From NCBI GenBank assembly GCA_018398815.1, contig CM031618.1, positions 50,035,049 through 50,099,048 of the forward strand: a stretch of DNA of 64,000 nt, written 5' to 3'. The notes beneath the pieces are model-generated. The model saw only the letters and a list, made by a program, of their open reading frames with translations. It had not been told where the DNA came from and did not search any database. Both the position numbers and the translations under genes were made by a program. Positions 11,464 through 22,819 of the stretch are shown here, piece by piece (the stretch's first letter is position 1; every line of letters begins with the position of its first letter). The stretch is from Conus ventricosus. Taxonomy: Eukaryota; Mollusca; Gastropoda; Neogastropoda; Conidae.

Positions 11464-11493
11464 AATTCTTCCATTTTACTATTTTAAACATAA

Positions 11494-11505
11494 TATATAT
11501 TTATA

Positions 11506-11548
<43 letters not shown>

Positions 11549-11556
11549 ATATATAA
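11494..11556. repeat. (TA)n tract
   Basis: TA repeat that truncates the PLE tail just downstream of the ribozyme. A similar tract lies at 12,013-12,110. Confidence 0.95.
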
Positions 11557-11774
11557 TCTACTGAGACATGTCTTCAATGATCAGTCCAAATGATTTGCTG
11601 GTCACCACTCCTCCCAAATATACTTCTGGGGTAAAAACATTTGAGTAAAATAAAAACACAGAAGTAAACAGTTTCATTTTAAATTGTATAGTCTCCAATA
11701 AAATTTTCGCTTCAAAGCTTCTTCAGTAATGGCCATTATGGTCTTCACTACTATTATTTAAAGCTTAGAATAAA

Positions 11775-12010
11775 AGCTCAGTTTGTCTGTCTGTCTGTTC
11801 GCTTATACACGACCACAGTTTTAGGATGATCTCCACCAAATTGGTATCAAGTATTCTTGGTGTCCTATAAACAGCAACGTCGGATCGGCGAACACGTGAC
11901 GCAATGCAACGTGACGCAATTCGCGTCCACATACGCAAAACTGGCCATCGGAACACTACACGACAGAGAAATTCGCCAGGGCGAGACGGGATCGAAGCTG
12001 GTAAACGCTA
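11775..12010 (+). repeat. Unclassified dispersed-repeat candidate starting with (CTGT)n
   Basis: Starts with CTGTCTGTCTGT then a TTCGC...CACAGTTTTAGGATGATCTCCACCAA-type segment (described piecewise), and ends in GGGATCGAAGCTGG before a (TA)n tract. The layout (CTGT start, 'ACCAAA' segment, 'GGGATC' end) resembles short non-autonomous repeats I associate with mollusc genomes. There is no second copy in this window, so the call is weak. Confidence 0.35.
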
Positions 12011-12110
12011 ATTATATATATATATATATATTTATATTATATATATATATATATATTTTATATATAATTTTTATATATATAAATAAAATTTTTAAATTAA
12101 ATATTTATAT

Positions 12111-12530
12111 ATTTAACTCATAAAAATAACTACACTGCACACGGAAATTTAGACTGTTTTGGAGTTTGGTGTAAACATGTGAAACAAGTTGTCGGACTAA
12201 AAGGGCTGGAACATAAAGATGCTTACTCAAGTAATATGCATCTTGTAACATTTATTGACTGAATGCTTAGTCGTTTTTCAGCTGGTTGGTAGCCAGTCCT
12301 GCAACATAATTTCAGCTATTTATAACAACTGATTTAACTAGTTCTTGTGTTGAACTGGTGACGAATAGTCTCAGTAGATTATGTTAGTTCGTTCAGAAGG
12401 TCTCGCTTTGGCAATGAAAGCAAGTCGAATCCCTTTGGTGACCCATCTACTTCTTTACATCATAGCGTAGTCGCAAACAAGCGTGATGACATGAGTGTCG
12501 ATTGGGACGATCTGTTTCAGTGCCCGTTTG
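12111..12530. other. No feature recognised
   Basis: AT-rich sequence without convincing reading frame, repeat copy or RNA motif. Confidence 0.5.
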
Positions 12531-13480
12531 CTCTAAAACCGCTTCCCCCCCAATTCTAACGGTTCTTTTTTGACTGCTCGAATTTGTTTCCAAATAGAGA
12601 AACAGTAAAAGTTACACCTGTTTGAGTACCACATGATGGTGCTGGCTGTATAGAAGCTTTGTATTTCCGCGCTGAATTGGATTATCCCTTTCAACAACGG
12701 CTTTGTGAGAGTATATATGTATTCGGTGCTGGTCAGTAGGAAAAAGGCAACACTTGTAGCAATCAAGGTTACTGTCAGTGAAGTCACTTTCCGTGTCTGG
12801 AATTTGGTTGGCTTGTACAGAAGGTGCATGCCTGTTCTGACAGTTTGACAAGTGCCTGGAGAAGAACACGGGTTGCGACTCCTAATAAAACTAAAGGTAG
12901 TAAAAAATTTTCCAGTTATTTTATCGAAGGCCACATACGTCAAAAAACCATTCATACATTTCTGACACTGCGTCATCACGGCATTTCGTGCTTTAGGTCG
13001 TAAATCAATCCATAGAGAAACTGACAGTGGATAGGATGATCACTACAGTCATTATACAGCAGTAGCGCGAGACTTTCCTTTGTCCAACACAGCATTGACA
13101 CGGGAGTGGCCACAGCACAGAGCTGCCCCTTTGCATGGTAAGTCCCACAAGCATCCATGGAGATAAAGCTTCATAGTGTACATCAGCATTTTCCGCCAAT
13201 TTACACTGCCAGCTGCCGAGTTTATCAAACTGTGGAAAATCAAACACTTAATGTAGAATCCATTTAGAGACGGACTATCAACAGCAGCTGGTCAGACCAG
13301 GCCAGAACCTGGAAGAAAAACACTAGCGTCGATGCAGGGGAAACGACATAAAAATCACAATTATCATACAGTTTCCAAACATTCCAAACAGACACACTGT
13401 AGGTTAGCCAAATTTTTTCCGAATCAGATAGAGGCCCTTTTAAACGGTCTATAGTGATCAAAACCAAACTTTTTTTTGAG
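12531..13480 (-). pseudogene. Class A (rhodopsin-like) GPCR pseudogene, intronless
   Basis: Read right to left, pieces of a seven-transmembrane receptor appear in the correct order. TM1 has GMFGNCMIIVIF (the GN motif, about 13,357-13,392). TM2 has LAWSDQLLL (Asp codon about 13,291-13,293). A TM3/ICL2 segment WMLVGLT follows near 13,135-13,165, then basic SRATAV leading into TM4 (about 13,020-13,075). A long frame from 12,979 to a stop at 12,531-12,533 carries TARGET-like basic ICL3, TM6 (VTSLTVTLIATSVAFFLL), and TM7 with MWYSN..NFYCFS in place of NPxxY, then a short basic tail. At least three frameshifts or stops separate these blocks. No introns are evident. Such receptors are often expanded in tandem in molluscs (established for chemosensory-type receptors), but the ligand cannot be told. 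A relative lies at 30,880-31,300. Confidence 0.75.
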
Positions 13481-13930
13481 GAGGGTCTGCCTGGTCACCC
13501 AAACGCTCATTTCTCAGCCCGTCTGATTGGTCATCATAAATTCCTTTTTAAAGAAAGACGAGGTTACCGTTATAATGCTCTAAAAAAAATTATAGAACGT
13601 GAATGTTAACTGGACCAAGTTCCTCGGCATGATTTATGTGTGTGTGTGTTTTGTGTGTGTGTGTGTTCCAAACAGAAACCAACATCACTTATATTTAACA
13701 CTGTTTGATTCAGATCTGGGCTTACTTTATCATTTTGTATATATGTACAAACAACCTTTGAGAATGCTCTGAAGATTCAAAATAAAAAAGAGAACAAAAT
13801 CTTCGATGTTTCGGGCATAAATGTTTTCGACTGATGACATCAAATGAAAAAACAGATGAATTGTACATGCAATGACGGTTGAAAACATTATACGTAACGT
13901 AAACAGACGAATGTATGTATAAATGTGTTA
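13481..13930. other. No gene seen; short (GT)n at 13,637-13,668
   Basis: Unclassified sequence between the GPCR relic and the GT/GC satellite. Confidence 0.5.
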
Positions 13931-13937
13931 AAGGTGT

Positions 13938-13980
13938 GGTGTGTGTGTGTGTGCGTGCGTGCGTGCCGTGCTTTGCGTGC

Positions 13981-14021
<41 letters not shown>

Positions 14022-14367
14022 CGTGGTGCGTGCGTGCGTGCGTGCGTGCGTGCGTGGGGTGCGTGCTTTGTGTGTGTGTGTGTGTGTGTGTTGTGGGTGT
14101 GTGTGTGGTGTGTGGGCGTGTGCGTGCGTGCGTGTTTTTGTTTGTGTGTGTGTGGGGTGTGTGTGTGTGTGTGTGGGGTGTGTGTGTGTGTGTGTGTTGT
14201 GTGTGTGAGTGAATGCATGGGTGCGCACAGACGTGTTTGCGTGCATGGGTTTGTGTGAGTGCCCCACGCGCGTGCACGAGCGTGTTTTCGTGCGTGCCTG
14301 CATGCCTGCGTGCTTCCTGCGTGCGTGCCTGCAGTGTGTGTGTGTGTGTGTGTGTGTGGGGTTTGGT

Positions 14368-14401
<34 letters not shown>
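13938..14401. repeat. Compound (GT)n / (GTGC)n satellite
   Basis: Long GT tracts interleaved with GTGC (CGTG) tetranucleotides, split by a degenerate stretch at 14,215-14,330. The cysteine/valine and threonine/histidine-rich frames on both strands are artefacts of the repeat. The alternating purine-pyrimidine GTGC could adopt Z-DNA. Confidence 0.95.
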
Positions 14402-14845
14402 GTGTTGTGATGGGGGAAAAGGAAAAAAGGGAAAGGCAGATAGTGGGATAAAGACAAAAAACAATAAGAAAGGTGACAATGGAGAAAAGGAGTCTTTTTT
14501 GGAAGGGGGACGCTTGAGAATATGTTTGAGGGGAAGAAGAAGACGACGAATTAAAAGGGAGTGAAGGGTGTGTCGGAAGGGGGGTATGAGGTGGAAAACT
14601 CCTTGGAAAATAGGTGCACATGGGATTGTCCACATGGTGCATGTGTCTATAAACATGCGAAACCTGGATGGTGGAGAGGATTTTTTTAGGGAGTATATAT
14701 TAACTCTATATGCTAGTTTTGAATGTGTCAATATGTAGAGGGGGGTGGAATACAAAGGTGGTCAGATAGGGAAATTGGAGGAGGGGGGGGGGGGGGGGCG
14801 TTTGAGAGAAAGGGGAAATGAAGAGAGGTTGGGGGAAAAAAAATT
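14402..14845. other. Purine-rich unclassified spacer
   Basis: G/A-rich plus strand with poly-G at about 14,781-14,798. No gene recognised. Confidence 0.5.
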
Positions 14846-14849
14846 TGTG

Positions 14850-17800
14850 GGCTAGGAGCTGGAATGATTCAAACTAAAATAAAAGTCAGATATGGAAGTT
14901 ATGTCCATCAGGGATTGTGGTGCGAAGACGAGAGATGATCCTTGACTCCACGAATTCTCTTTCTGGATCAAAGGAGTGATTTTGCCAAACAGCAGTGATG
15001 GGATATGGGTCTGGTTGTAAAATTCAGCGATGAAATAAATCCCCACAGCTTCAGGACGACAGAACTGGGTGGCCCTGAGGGGCTCCACAAAGCGTTCGTT
15101 CAAGGTGCGGTATGTCTCCCAACGTACAGTTTTAAGAGGGGGGCGCATCTTAGTACGTTTCCCAAGTTGGGGGGACTGGCAGGTAAAATGGGGACTGGAC
15201 ACTGAATTTTCCTTTTGGGCCCGTGATGCTATGGATGTTGGCAATGAAGGAGCAGGGTTCACCCCCCGATTGATTGCACAGGTAGTTTCCGGCTGAGGAG
15301 TTGGAGTTCGTATACGAATAGGTTCGGGGCATGTGGTCGCGAAGGTTTTTGTCTTGCCTCTTGTAGGTGATGAGGGGACGGTTTTCTTTTTTTTCTTTTT
15401 CTTTTTCTTTTTTGGGGGGGTGGGGGTGGGGGGGGGGGGTAAAGGGAAGATTGATTTCAGCTTTTAATCAGATTGTAAATTTTTGTAAATGGCGAAAGAG
15501 CATGTTTTTGACAGGAATATATTGGGATGGTTTTTAAGTGTCATGGAATTCGGTTATTTGTAATCTACATCAGTTTTGAACATCAAGTCTTCTGACCCAG
15601 GAGACAGAGTTGGCTCAAATTAGGGCTTCTTGAGCACTGGCATGTGGATGACCACGCATCTTGAAAAGGATGCCATTTCATTGCCTTTGCCACAAAACCC
15701 TGATCACCACTGCACAGCGGTCGGAGACGTAGGAACTGGGAGATGGAAATGTCCTTTGCAGGGCGTAGATGACTACATGAATGCAATAGGTAAGAATGAG
15801 AATCTGTGGGCTTGTAGAAAACAGAATTTGACAGGTGTTGTGGGTCAGCTGAGATGGACAGTGGACATCCAAAAAACGAAACAGAGGTCTCCAAAATCTA
15901 ACAGGTGAAGTGAAGAGCTTTGTGGAAATTGGAAACGAATGTTATGAACTGTAGAAGGTCAGATTTTTAACTGGATGTGGCTCCCAGACAATATCAATGC
16001 ATCGTTTGAATAGGTAACAAAGTTTCCCTCAGAAGGTACGAAAGATCTTTTTCTACGTGTCCGACAAAAAGAGCATGCAAAAGGATAGTCCCTTTTTGAT
16101 GCCCATGACCACTCCACGTCCTTGTCGTGTAGTGATTTTACAGGGAAGCAGAATGAGTTAATGTTGGACAAGTTCTGAAAGGGACAGACTATGGTGGGAT
16201 ATCCATATTCAGATGGCTTTTTTTTTAAAGAAGTGACGGGACAGCTGCAAGGCCGTCACTGTGAGGTATGTTAGTACACAAAGCTGTCACATCCATAGTG
16301 AAGAGGAAACGGTGGGACTGTCAGGAAAGATGAACTGGTTAAAGATGTTGAGTATGGTTGTTATCTTTTACGTAGGTTGGAAGCGCTGCAACTAGAGGCT
16401 GAAACACCGAGTCCAAGAACTCGGATATGAGACTAATGGGACAGGAACGGCTGAAATGATCGGTTGATTGTTAGGTTTGTAGTTTTTGGGAAGGAGCTAG
16501 AATGGGGTTCACGGGGTTCACTTGTAATGGCGGATGGAACCCTAAGAAGGTAGACGTCCAGAAGCCCAGGGCCCATTTTTGCTGGATTTGCGAACCAAAG
16601 TATTGTCTTGTTTTGTTGATGAGCATGAAATGTTTCTATAAAAGAAACCCCAGTCTAATAAAATGATTCAGATTCAGAAGACATGGCATTTTGCTGGATT
16701 TGCGAACCAAAGTATGGTCTTGTTTTGTTGATGAGCATGAAATGTTTCCATAAAAGAAACACAGTCTAATAAAATGATTCAGATTCATCAAGATCAAGTC
16801 TACACCACACCACAATTGGCCCGATTTATCTTCAGGTTTAATTATGATGTCTGTGCGATTCGTATTTCCTTGAGAGCTTTTAGCTCTTCGATATTAAAGT
16901 TGGGAAATATTTGAGGGATGTTAAACACAACTGAGATATTTATCGCATGCTGTATCTATATAATATTTCCAGGGCTCCAAACTGTCAAGGTCTAGGTGCT
17001 GGGCACTATGGGGAATAAATGGGAAATATCCTTGGATCATTGGTGCTTGAAGAAGGAGTCGGGCAGCTAAATGGAGTTGTCTGAAGAAACAAAGGAGCGG
17101 AAAGGGAAACAAACGTAACTGCTCTTTGGCTGTGTAGGGATGGATTTTGGGCCCTTTGAGAACATACTTTTCTCTTATCATCTGGAAGATCTCAGTTATC
17201 TGGAATGGCCCAATACCAATTGATTGTCAGGTACAACTCGCTTTGGCGTATTTTTGTTTTGGTAGTTGGTAGGGGGTGCAAAAAAGATCCATCTTTTCAC
17301 AAGCAGTTGATTTAACTTTCTTTTGTCTTTGAGGCTTTGAGCGTTTGGAAAAAATCTTGGTTAGCATTACGGGTGGTTTGAATGATGAAAATTTACGCGT
17401 CTGAGAATGACGTAAAGTCTGAGTTAATTTTTAAGGGTTGTAGTTTGGTGTCCGTCATAGACGGTATGTTTTGCAGATACTCACAGTCGTCTGCATGTTT
17501 TGGTGACTGGTTGCAGAAAGAAATTTTCATTTTGCTGCTTTGAGGGGAAAAGTCACCAAGGGCTGGCATTTCACTGGGAAAGCCTTGGTGAATAGTATTG
17601 ATCTTTATACAATTGCAGAGGAAGATGACATGACCTGCAATTTTTTATTTTATCTAAAACAAAATTAGACAGGCAACCCCAAGAGCTGGGGGTACTGCTG
17701 GCAGTTTTCGTAGAGTTTGAGCTGAAAAACGGCCATGATTAAGGCATGTAGTAGACCTGTAGGTAGAAAAACATAGAACGAACCGATGGGCAACAAGGGT

Positions 17801-17900
17801 GCAGTCGAAGGTGGTAGAATGATGTGTTTTTTCATGTGAGTTTGGGTGACATTTGTTCAGGCGAACGACGTATGCAGAAACCTGCTTTTGTTGTTCATTC
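14850..17900 (-). mobile_element. Penelope-like element, classical Penelope/Poseidon type, degenerate
   Basis: A different PLE lineage from the A and B arrays, on the minus strand. From high to low coordinate: an LKGPKIHPY segment (about 17,120-17,160), EELKALKEI followed by a DIIIKPEDKSG stretch (16,825-16,890), LLPKNYKPNNQPIIS (16,452-16,500), and the RT palm TMDVTALCTNIPHSDG (16,256-16,300). Next are a VVMG...FVGHVE block (about 16,040-16,120), the catalytic box, reading CIDIVW at 15,984-16,001 where IDDI is expected, and FYKPTDSHSYLLHSCSH (15,765-15,830). The GIY-YIG domain has C...PCSFIANIHSITGPKG (15,190-15,260) and ETYRTLNERF (15,093-15,122). Frameshifts and stops are frequent, so it is inactive. 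The left end is near 14,850; the right end is vague because the N-terminus is poorly conserved. Confidence 0.85.
16576..16800. repeat. 113-bp tandem duplication inside the PLE
   Basis: Two near-identical copies start at 16,576 and 16,689 (TTTTGCTGGATTTGCG...), differing by only a few bases. They sit between two RT motifs of the Penelope copy, so they are either a replication slippage or an insertion that interrupts the RT. Confidence 0.9.
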
Positions 17901-19010
17901 TTGTTTTGCTTGATAGAAAAGGGAAGGACCAGAAGTGTCCAGAAATCATTTCTTTGATATTCCGAAAAATTTCAACGGCTACAATACATGATGGTTGTAA
18001 GTAGTTCTTGGATGTTCGACGCATTTTGATTGGTTGTTAAAAATTCAAATGTCTTCGTGAAGGGCATTGTGACAATTCGTAGAATTTCTTGTGTGAAATC
18101 ATGGCGGATTCAGCGACCGTATTTTGAAGCGCTGTGCTGGTGCTGATGTCGGTTTCGTTCCCGTGAGAAAACGTTTTGTGTCATTTTCAAAATTGTTTTA
18201 CGTTTAAGGTGCTATCCAGACACGACGCTTAATATTCAAGGCGCATAGGGAAAATTTAACTTTTGGATACGGAATAGATGTTTAATTTGTTTTAGGGAAG
18301 CTTGGTGACTGTGGAGAAATTGGGAGTATTTTAGCATTGAAGAAAGCCCAGAATAAACATTTATAAAAGAGAGAAGACCCGGTAAATTGGATTTTTTCAA
18401 AAACTGAAACGAGGCTTTGCATTAGATTGCAGAATGAAGATCACTGGAAATAAGATGGAAAAAAGAATGCAGAGTCTTCTATAGTTTTGATTCTACGTCT
18501 TTTAAATGCTGGTATACGCCAGACATCAGTTTGCAGGTAAAAATGGCTTTAATGAAAGACTCGATGAGTCGGAGTTCAGCCTTAGTCTGCAGGAAAAATA
18601 CCAAGCACGCCCTCGAGCACGCCAAACAATACTTCTGCAACAGGATTTCCCTGGGATTTAACTAGTCAAGAAAGTTTAAATTGCTTTTCTCTGACAGGGT
18701 ATCAGATGTAATTAATAACCGGGGAAAAGTCCGAAAGTTGTATTTATGCTTTGGATAAGCATAAAACAATTACAAAATCCCAAAATAGTTTCAACTGGTT
18801 TATATCTAATTTTTGATTAATACTGTAGCTAATCTATTTGTCTTTTTCCTTTGTTTAATAACAATGACAGCAAATAAAAATGTAAAAACAAAAAAAAACA
18901 CGAAAGAGTGAAACAAGTCAAACGCTTTCACTGAAATGGTATTGGAATCACCTACCCCCCGTTCCTGGACATGGAAAACCCATGATGAGGCATACTGGGA
19001 CATAGAGATG
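17901..19010. other. Unclassified, possibly PLE 5' region
   Basis: No recognisable protein motif. It could hold the N-terminal or leader part of the Penelope copy, which is poorly conserved, but I cannot show this. Confidence 0.4.
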
Positions 19011-19250
19011 GGCCGGAATAGCTCCGTTGGTAGAAGGCTGGTCTCGTAATCTTGGTGTCCTTGGGTTGCGGGTTCAAATTTTCCGCTAGGCCCGTTTCGG
19101 TACAGGGGGATTTTCCCCGGAGTAAAAAATTGGTTCTCACTCCCTTTCCATACAGTCCTTCGAATGAGACTATAAACCGAGGTTCCGCGTGTGAATACAC
19201 GCAAACATCTTGCACACACGTACAATCCCATCACTAACGTTCGGAAGAGA
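19011..19250 (+). mobile_element. tRNA-derived SINE, family 2
   Basis: The head resembles a tRNA: A-box-like TAGCTCCGTTGGTAGAAGG at 19,018-19,036, a possible anticodon loop CTCGTAA (CGT, threonine) at 19,043-19,049, and a B box GGGTTCAAATTTT at 19,070-19,082. The body includes GAGACTATAAACCGAGGTTC (about 19,167-19,186), a phrase typical of invertebrate SINE bodies. The stems are imperfect, so it is not a working tRNA. The 3' end near the A run at 19,310 is uncertain. Confidence 0.7.
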
Positions 19251-20599
19251 AGGCCAGTTGGGCTGTTTGGATAGATGACATGTTACACACAACATGCACT
19301 CTACGCAAAAAAAAAAAAAAAAAAACGAAGAAGGAAGAGCTGTTAGACTGAATGAAGGATATTGATTAATCACACGGGAAACGACGGAATTTAAGCGCCG
19401 GTTTGGCAGCTTTTCAGTCGGCTCTACAACATGTAGGCAGCCCCGTCGTGTAAACGAGAATGCGGATTGTAAAGCGGCTTAGATCTTAGTCTCTGGTGGG
19501 GATAGGCGCTTATAAATACACTCTTAAATACTCTCTTGTAGAAGTTGAAGTCACCAACAGGACTGACATAGCAGAACACCAGAGATGTTGAGAGGAGACA
19601 TGGCAAAGATTAACGCCCAGAGTATCATTGTAATGATGAAGGAATTTATCTATCTCTATCTATCTATCTATCTATCATCTATCTATCTATTCTATCTTCT
19701 ATCTATCTATCTTTTATAAAAAGAGAAGGAAAAGCGGAGAGTGAGAGGGCTCTCTCTCTCTGTAAAACTTTGCCATGCCCCTTATGTGCATTATCATCAA
19801 TGATGACCCACATCATAGCCTGGTGTGTTGTGGGCCCAAACACAACCACACCATCTGGTGTGTCATTTGGCCAGAACTCTGGCAGAGTACAGGGAGCAGT
19901 CAATATCAAATCATCATGAAGCAAAATTTACCAGAGCAGTCAATATCAAATCATCATGAGGCCATTTTTTCCCGAGGAGGAAACTGTTTCGTTGCCGAAT
20001 GTGTTTGTTGTTGTTGTTGTTGTTGTCGTACCCCGGCTAAAAGACTCCAGGGATCATCCAAACAGCCGAAGTATTGAACACTATGGTACAAATGCATCAG
20101 CTGGGGATGAGAACATTACGTGTGTGACCGTTTTTGCCGAATAACCTTGGATGCTTTTATTGGTGTCTGACCTGATACAGTTTTTTGCAGGACACCACCT
20201 ACGGACGTCGCTACTCACGACATGCGTGCTCAGTGTCCGGCCCAGCGCGAGTGAGTGCCTCCCTCTCGATAGCGCTGCCGTGTCTCATCCCGCGACTGTC
20301 CCCGATTTTGGCAACTTTGAACGGATCATCACGGGCTTAGCTTGGCGAGGAAATCCAAACTGATTTCACCACGATAGTAGGGGATGAAGGGCAAAATAGT
20401 TTCAATTTTTTTCTCTTGAAATTGTGATCAATGGGAAAAAAAGCTGTCTTACTTTACTAGGGACCCTCTCTATACAGGGGATTGAAGTACAAATATTTAC
20501 TCAACGTTGCCTGCTATAGTACATAAACAATGCCATGCAGATCCCAAGCAGCTGACAAAGTACCTACAGTTTTCGGTTGCGAAATTTAAGCAAGAATCT
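19251..20599. other. Unclassified; (TCTA)n at 19,646-19,714 and (GTT)n at 20,006-20,027
   Basis: No gene found. A 22-bp phrase (CAGTCAATATCAAATCATCATG) is repeated at about 19,896 and 19,937. A GC-rich stretch lies at 20,180-20,370 without recognisable coding content. Confidence 0.5.
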
Positions 20600-20800
20600 T
20601 AGAGACCCAACCTTTCAGTTTAAGAAACTGGACAGTGTTTTTCCAGCCTTCTTCTGTGACCCCAAAGTTCACAAAACTCTTGCAGAGAGCTATCTGGGAC
20701 TGAAATATCACACATATAAATCCCTCTGACGGAAATGGAACCCACAACCTCCCAGCCCACAATTCCACGACGGCAACTACTGCACCAGTTTGGTATACTT
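20600..20800 (-). mobile_element. tRNA-derived SINE, family 1, reverse copy
   Basis: On the minus strand an A-box-like segment (20,771-20,792) and a B box GGGTTCCATTTCC (complement of 20,731-20,743) precede a short body. The words GGCTGGGAGGT and TTGTGGGTTC match the SINE head at 5115-5200, so the two copies belong to one family in opposite orientation. Confidence 0.7.
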
Positions 20801-21042
20801 GAGGAGATGCTGCTTTTTTATTGTTTGTCCTGAATGCAAGACAAATTATAGATGTTTGGTTTTTAAAGGGGCATTCTCTTTCCTAATGTTTTTTCCTGAA
20901 TACAAGACAAGATATTGGTAAAAGAAAATAGTTCAACAATACTTGTCAGGATTTTGGCGCTTCGTATTTTATGCGAAATTTTATTGTGTTTCGGATAAAA
21001 CTTGCATTTTTTTTTATTACCGTAGTGTTCAGAGATATGAAC

Positions 21043-21123
<81 letters not shown>

Positions 21124-21155
21124 TCTCTCTCTCTCTGCGTGTGTGTGGCGTGTGT

Positions 21156-21203
<48 letters not shown>

Positions 21204-21232
21204 GTGTGTGTGTGTGTGTGTGTGTGTGGTGT
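21043..21232. repeat. (CT)n followed by (GT)n
   Basis: Compound microsatellite. No gene is seen between it and the SINE, nor from 21,233 to 21,656. Confidence 0.95.
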
Positions 21233-21656
21233 TCAGTTACAAATTTAAAAAAATTCATACTTCCTGGATATGAAATCAGAATGTAACACAACCGTACACA
21301 GATATTTAACGTCAACCCCTCCAGGTTCTTTCACGCCAGGGAATTGAACAAACTGAGCTATCAGCGATACCTTCACTTGAGACTACCTGTTGTTCTTTCG
21401 TCTCTCTTTTGTCTGCCCTTCTTTTTTTCTTTCCTCTGTCTTTCCCCCGGGCTTACTCTTCACTGTGAGTACAAGCCTGGCTTGGCTTGTTATAAAACAC
21501 CTACTGGTCGGATCAGAAAAAAATCGAAGCGGTAGAATCATGTCACTTTGTTAGCACCGACAAAGAATAATTAAGAACAGTCAGTATTCAAAGCTTTCAA
21601 AGAAATTAATTTCATAGCATGTTCACTGTAAAACATTGCTAGTAGTGGTATATTCA

Positions 21657-22110
21657 TATGCCTGTCTGTCTGTCTGTCTGTCTGTTGCTCTCTCTCTCTC
21701 TTTTCTTTCTCTCCTCACTCTCTCTTCCTCTCTCTCTCTTCTCTCTCCTCTCTCTCTCTCCTCTCTCTCTCTTCTCTTCTTCCTCCCTCCCATTTGGGTA
21801 AATGTCTAAGCAATAATTCACGTCATTCTCTCGCAGTGTGTCATCTAGTAAAGGGTTCCCAAACGATCCCAGCTTTGTGACGGCATGTTTGTTTTTCCCC
21901 AAGAACAGTAAATACACAGCCCTATATCAAATGTACTGTTGCATCGGTAATGAAAACACACACCCCACACACCACCCCACACACACACACACACAAAACA
22001 CACCACACACACACACACACAACATATTAAAATTATATATATATATATATTATTATATATAATAATATATAATATTATATATATATGTTGTATATATAAA
22101 ACCGCGCGCG

Positions 22111-22186
<76 letters not shown>

Positions 22187-22291
22187 CACACACACACACC
22201 ACCCCAACCCACCACCACCACACTCTCTCTTCTCTCTCTCTCTCTCTCTCTCTTCCCCTTTTCTGAGAGAACAGGGAAGATGATAAGAGAG

Positions 22292-22338
<47 letters not shown>

Positions 22339-22456
22339 TTTTGTATTTACATTCGACGATGAATCATCATTTCCCAAAAGGAAGGAAGGCGGGGGTGGGG
22401 GGGGGAGGGGAGGGGGGGGGGGGCGAGGTTGGGGGGGGGGGGGGGGGGGGGGGCTG
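21657..22456. repeat. Microsatellite cluster: (CTGT)n, (CT)n, (CA)n, (TA)n, (GA)n, poly-G
   Basis: Successive tracts: CTGT 21,659-21,686, CT to about 21,782, CA 21,959-22,022, TA 22,031-22,086, CT 22,113-22,165, CA/CCA to 22,225, CT to 22,255, GA 22,279-22,336, G-rich 22,388-22,454. The unique sequence 21,783-21,958 has no recognised feature. Confidence 0.95.
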
Positions 22457-22819
22457 GAGGGGATTGTTTTCCTCTATAAATGTACACGTGCAGTCATTCG
22501 TAATTGATAAACAGGAAGGCAATAAACATCAGCTGCATAGAGATGAAATCCTGAGATGAAACTAATTTCGAATTTTTCTCCGATTTTGTATGCGTGTTTC
22601 TAATCCTAGACACGAACAGTCAAAGCGCTGCCTTCTCCAAACAGCATAAAATTGTATTTTTAAAGTTCACGTTTTTCGTCTTTTCGCACGTGCTTAATGA
22701 AGAATGGACAGCGGGGAAGTGGAGATTTGGAGGAAAGTGTCCCCAAATCCATGTACATGGTGAGGAACTATAATGTATATGTTTGTTTTCTGTAATACAC
22801 AATAAGGACATTTCAGTTT

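Larger units (their letters stand above)
10716..11480 (+). mobile_element. Penelope-like element, inverted partial copy A3: zinc ligands, GIY-YIG, 3' tail
   Basis: Plus-strand partial copy that mirrors 8700-9450. It keeps the CMPN-like segment (about 10,727-10,745), a Cys-rich zinc-binding stretch C...DQCPLNNK (10,818-10,860), and a GIY-YIG nuclease: YQATVTT then YIGIT (10,921-10,935), R..NHKQSF and [14 protein letters not shown] frameshifted C-terminus follows, running to about 11,225. The tail has poly-C, then a TATAAAA-containing stretch and the hammerhead motif. The RT domain is missing. The copy begins where A2 begins, giving a head-to-head junction near 10,715. Inverted partial copies flanking full copies are a known PLE habit. 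Confidence 0.85.

Noticed and set aside
13828..13855. CTGATGACATCAAATGAAAA as a possible hammerhead
   Set aside because: The stem uses the G needed for GAAA, and no stem I or III can be drawn; no repeat context.
13722..14642. 306-residue minus-strand frame rich in Thr/His
   Set aside because: It is a translation of the GT/GC satellite; overlapping frames on both strands have the same low-complexity composition.
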